Source of the DNA: CAVOBC01 sp963693635
Lineage (GTDB): Bacteria > Pseudomonadota > Gammaproteobacteria > Pseudomonadales > Azotimanducaceae
Length of the DNA: 5,839 bases
Assembly: GCA_963693635.1 (NCBI GenBank)
Contig: CAVOBC010000307.1
Span: 1 to 5,839 of the forward strand
Direction of reading: 5' to 3'
The translations under genes were made by a program, and so were the position numbers. Every line of letters begins with the position of its first letter. Position 1 is the stretch's first letter. Below the pieces are notes generated by a model, which saw nothing but the letters and a program-made list of their open reading frames with translations, searched no databases and was not told the DNA's origin. Positions 5,096 to 5,839 of the stretch are shown here, one piece after another.

Positions 5096-5698
5096 TTGAG
5101 CATTGGTACCGCACTCATTAGTGTTTCTGACAAAGAGGGCATCGTTGAACTTGCCGAAGGGCTGCATCGCCTGGGCGTGCGGATGTTGTCGACGGGAGGA
5201 ACCCATCGGGCAATCTCTGCTGCCGGTATCACTGTGCGGGAGGTGTCTGATTACACCGGCTTTCCGGAGATGATGGATGGCCGGGTCAAAACGCTGCACC
5301 CAAAGGTGCACGGCGGACTACTGGGGCGACGGAACCCGGATGGTACCGGGGTCGACGCCAGTGTCATGTCGGAACACGGCATCGAGCCCATCAATCTCGT
5401 TGTCGTCAATCTCTACCCGTTTGCCGCGACGGTTGCACGTCCGGACTGTACGCTTGAAGAAGCGATAGAGAACATCGACATCGGTGGCCCCGCCATGCTG
5501 CGCTCGGCCGCCAAGAACTATGCATCAGTCGGCGTTGTTGTTGATCCGTCAGATTACGCTCTCGTGCTGGCAGAGCTGGCAGAAAATGGCATTCTTGGAA
5601 CGAGGCGGCGCTTCTCCCTCGCGGTGAAGGCGTTCGCCCATGTGGCTGACTACGATCGTACGATTGCCGACTACCTGACGGCAGAGGAGGCGAAATGA
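5096..5698 (+). CDS. purH: Single-domain PurH: IMP cyclohydrolase without the AICAR transformylase domain
   Basis: A 200-residue protein equal to the N-terminal MGS-like domain of PurH, which closes FAICAR to IMP in the last step of purine synthesis. Start motif SVSDK (9-13), LSTGGT (31-36), GFPEMMDGRVKTLHPKVHGG (55-74), NLYPF (105-109) and ENIDIGGP followed by RSAAKN (125-141) are all present. K65, Y107, D128 and K140 match the human ATIC active-site residues K66, Y104, D125 and K137. It ends at DYDRTIADYLTAEEAK, the linker where bacterial PurH (about 520 residues) normally continues into the AICAR formyltransferase domain, which is missing. The stop overlaps the purD start (ATGA), with the purD ribosome-binding site in the last codons, so the short form appears genuine. 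The TTG start is set by AGGAGG; an upstream TTG in the same frame falls in the terminator T-tract. Another enzyme must make FAICAR. Confidence 0.92.
   Translation: MSIGTALISVSDKEGIVELAEGLHRLGVRMLSTGGTHRAISAAGITVREVSDYTGFPEMMDGRVKTLHPKVHGGLLGRRNPDGTGVDASVMSEHGIEPINLVVVNLYPFAATVARPDCTLEEAIENIDIGGPAMLRSAAKNYASVGVVVDPSDYALVLAELAENGILGTRRRFSLAVKAFAHVADYDRTIADYLTAEEAK
5684..5690 (+). promoter_or_regulatory. purD Shine-Dalgarno sequence within the end of purH
   Basis: GAGGAGG lies 4 bases before ATG 5695 and doubles as purH codons for Glu-Glu-Ala. The spacing is short but the match is strong. It supports the ATG at 5695 and shows that the purH 3' end is adapted to translational coupling with purD. 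Confidence 0.7.
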
Positions 5699-5839
5699 AG
5701 ATTATGGTGACAGGCAGCGGCGGGCGCGAACACGCGCTGGCTTGGCGTGCGAGTCTTTCAAAGTCGGTGTCGAAGGTCTTTGTCGCGCCGGGGAATGCGG
5801 GCAGCGTGCTTGAAGAGAATATTGAGAATGTGGCTATCG
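5695..5839 (+). CDS. purD: PurD, phosphoribosylamine-glycine ligase (N-terminal part)
   Basis: The first 48 codons of a gene that runs off the window. PurD is an ATP-grasp enzyme that joins glycine to phosphoribosylamine to form GAR, the second step of de novo purine synthesis, in the cytoplasm. The start MKIMVTGSGGREHALAW is the family's N-terminal strand and glycine-rich loop, followed by VFVAPGNAGS, also typical. ATG 5695 overlaps the purH stop by 4 bases; a second ATG at 5704 would cut the conserved first strand. purHD is the usual gene pair in gammaproteobacteria, presumably transcribed from the predicted promoter upstream of purH. Confidence 0.95.
   Translation, partial: MKIMVTGSGGREHALAWRASLSKSVSKVFVAPGNAGSVLEENIENVAI

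Noticed and set aside
5690..5839. Frameshift or premature stop hiding the rest of purH
   Set aside because: The sequence directly after the purH stop encodes the PurD N-terminus in another frame, with its own ribosome-binding site. No trace of the transformylase domain is seen in any frame.

Overview
The window looks like a piece of chromosome from a GC-rich gammaproteobacterium. All genes are on the + strand, in the order prmA (3' end), DUF3426 zinc-ribbon membrane protein, dusB, fis, purH-like, purD (5' end). From general knowledge this is the gene order around prmA-dusB-fis-purHD in Pseudomonas and relatives, so the locus is ancestral housekeeping DNA. I see no mobile element, CRISPR array, tRNA or rRNA. 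The organism cannot be named more closely from this sequence.

Layout. Bases 1-342 are the end of prmA (ribosomal protein L11 methyltransferase). It overlaps by 4 bases the GTG start of a 982-codon gene whose two ends (CxxC-CxxC zinc ribbon; single membrane span plus DUF3426 domain) are standard for the family. Its roughly 780-residue middle is a very acidic, apparently disordered and almost lysine-free linker that carries short tandem repeats and a perfect 22-bp palindrome. A 120-bp gap with two GC-rich dyads leads to dusB (tRNA-dihydrouridine synthase), followed 16 bases later by fis (nucleoid protein, TTG start). A 385-bp gene-free stretch follows. It holds a plausible sigma70 promoter, a strong terminator-like hairpin just downstream of the predicted transcription start, a 10-bp perfect inverted repeat and a Shine-Dalgarno sequence inside a small hairpin. 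Then come purH and purD, overlapping by ATGA.

The most notable point is purH. From its TTG start it encodes only 200 residues: a complete IMP cyclohydrolase domain with the expected active-site residues, ending at the domain boundary. The AICAR transformylase half of normal bacterial PurH (about 520 residues in total) is absent. The next codons are purD, with its own Shine-Dalgarno sequence inside the end of purH. This looks like a clean single-domain gene rather than a frameshift, and it implies that the formyl-transfer step is encoded elsewhere. The unusual purH leader and the oversized, lysine-poor linker protein are the other items worth following up.
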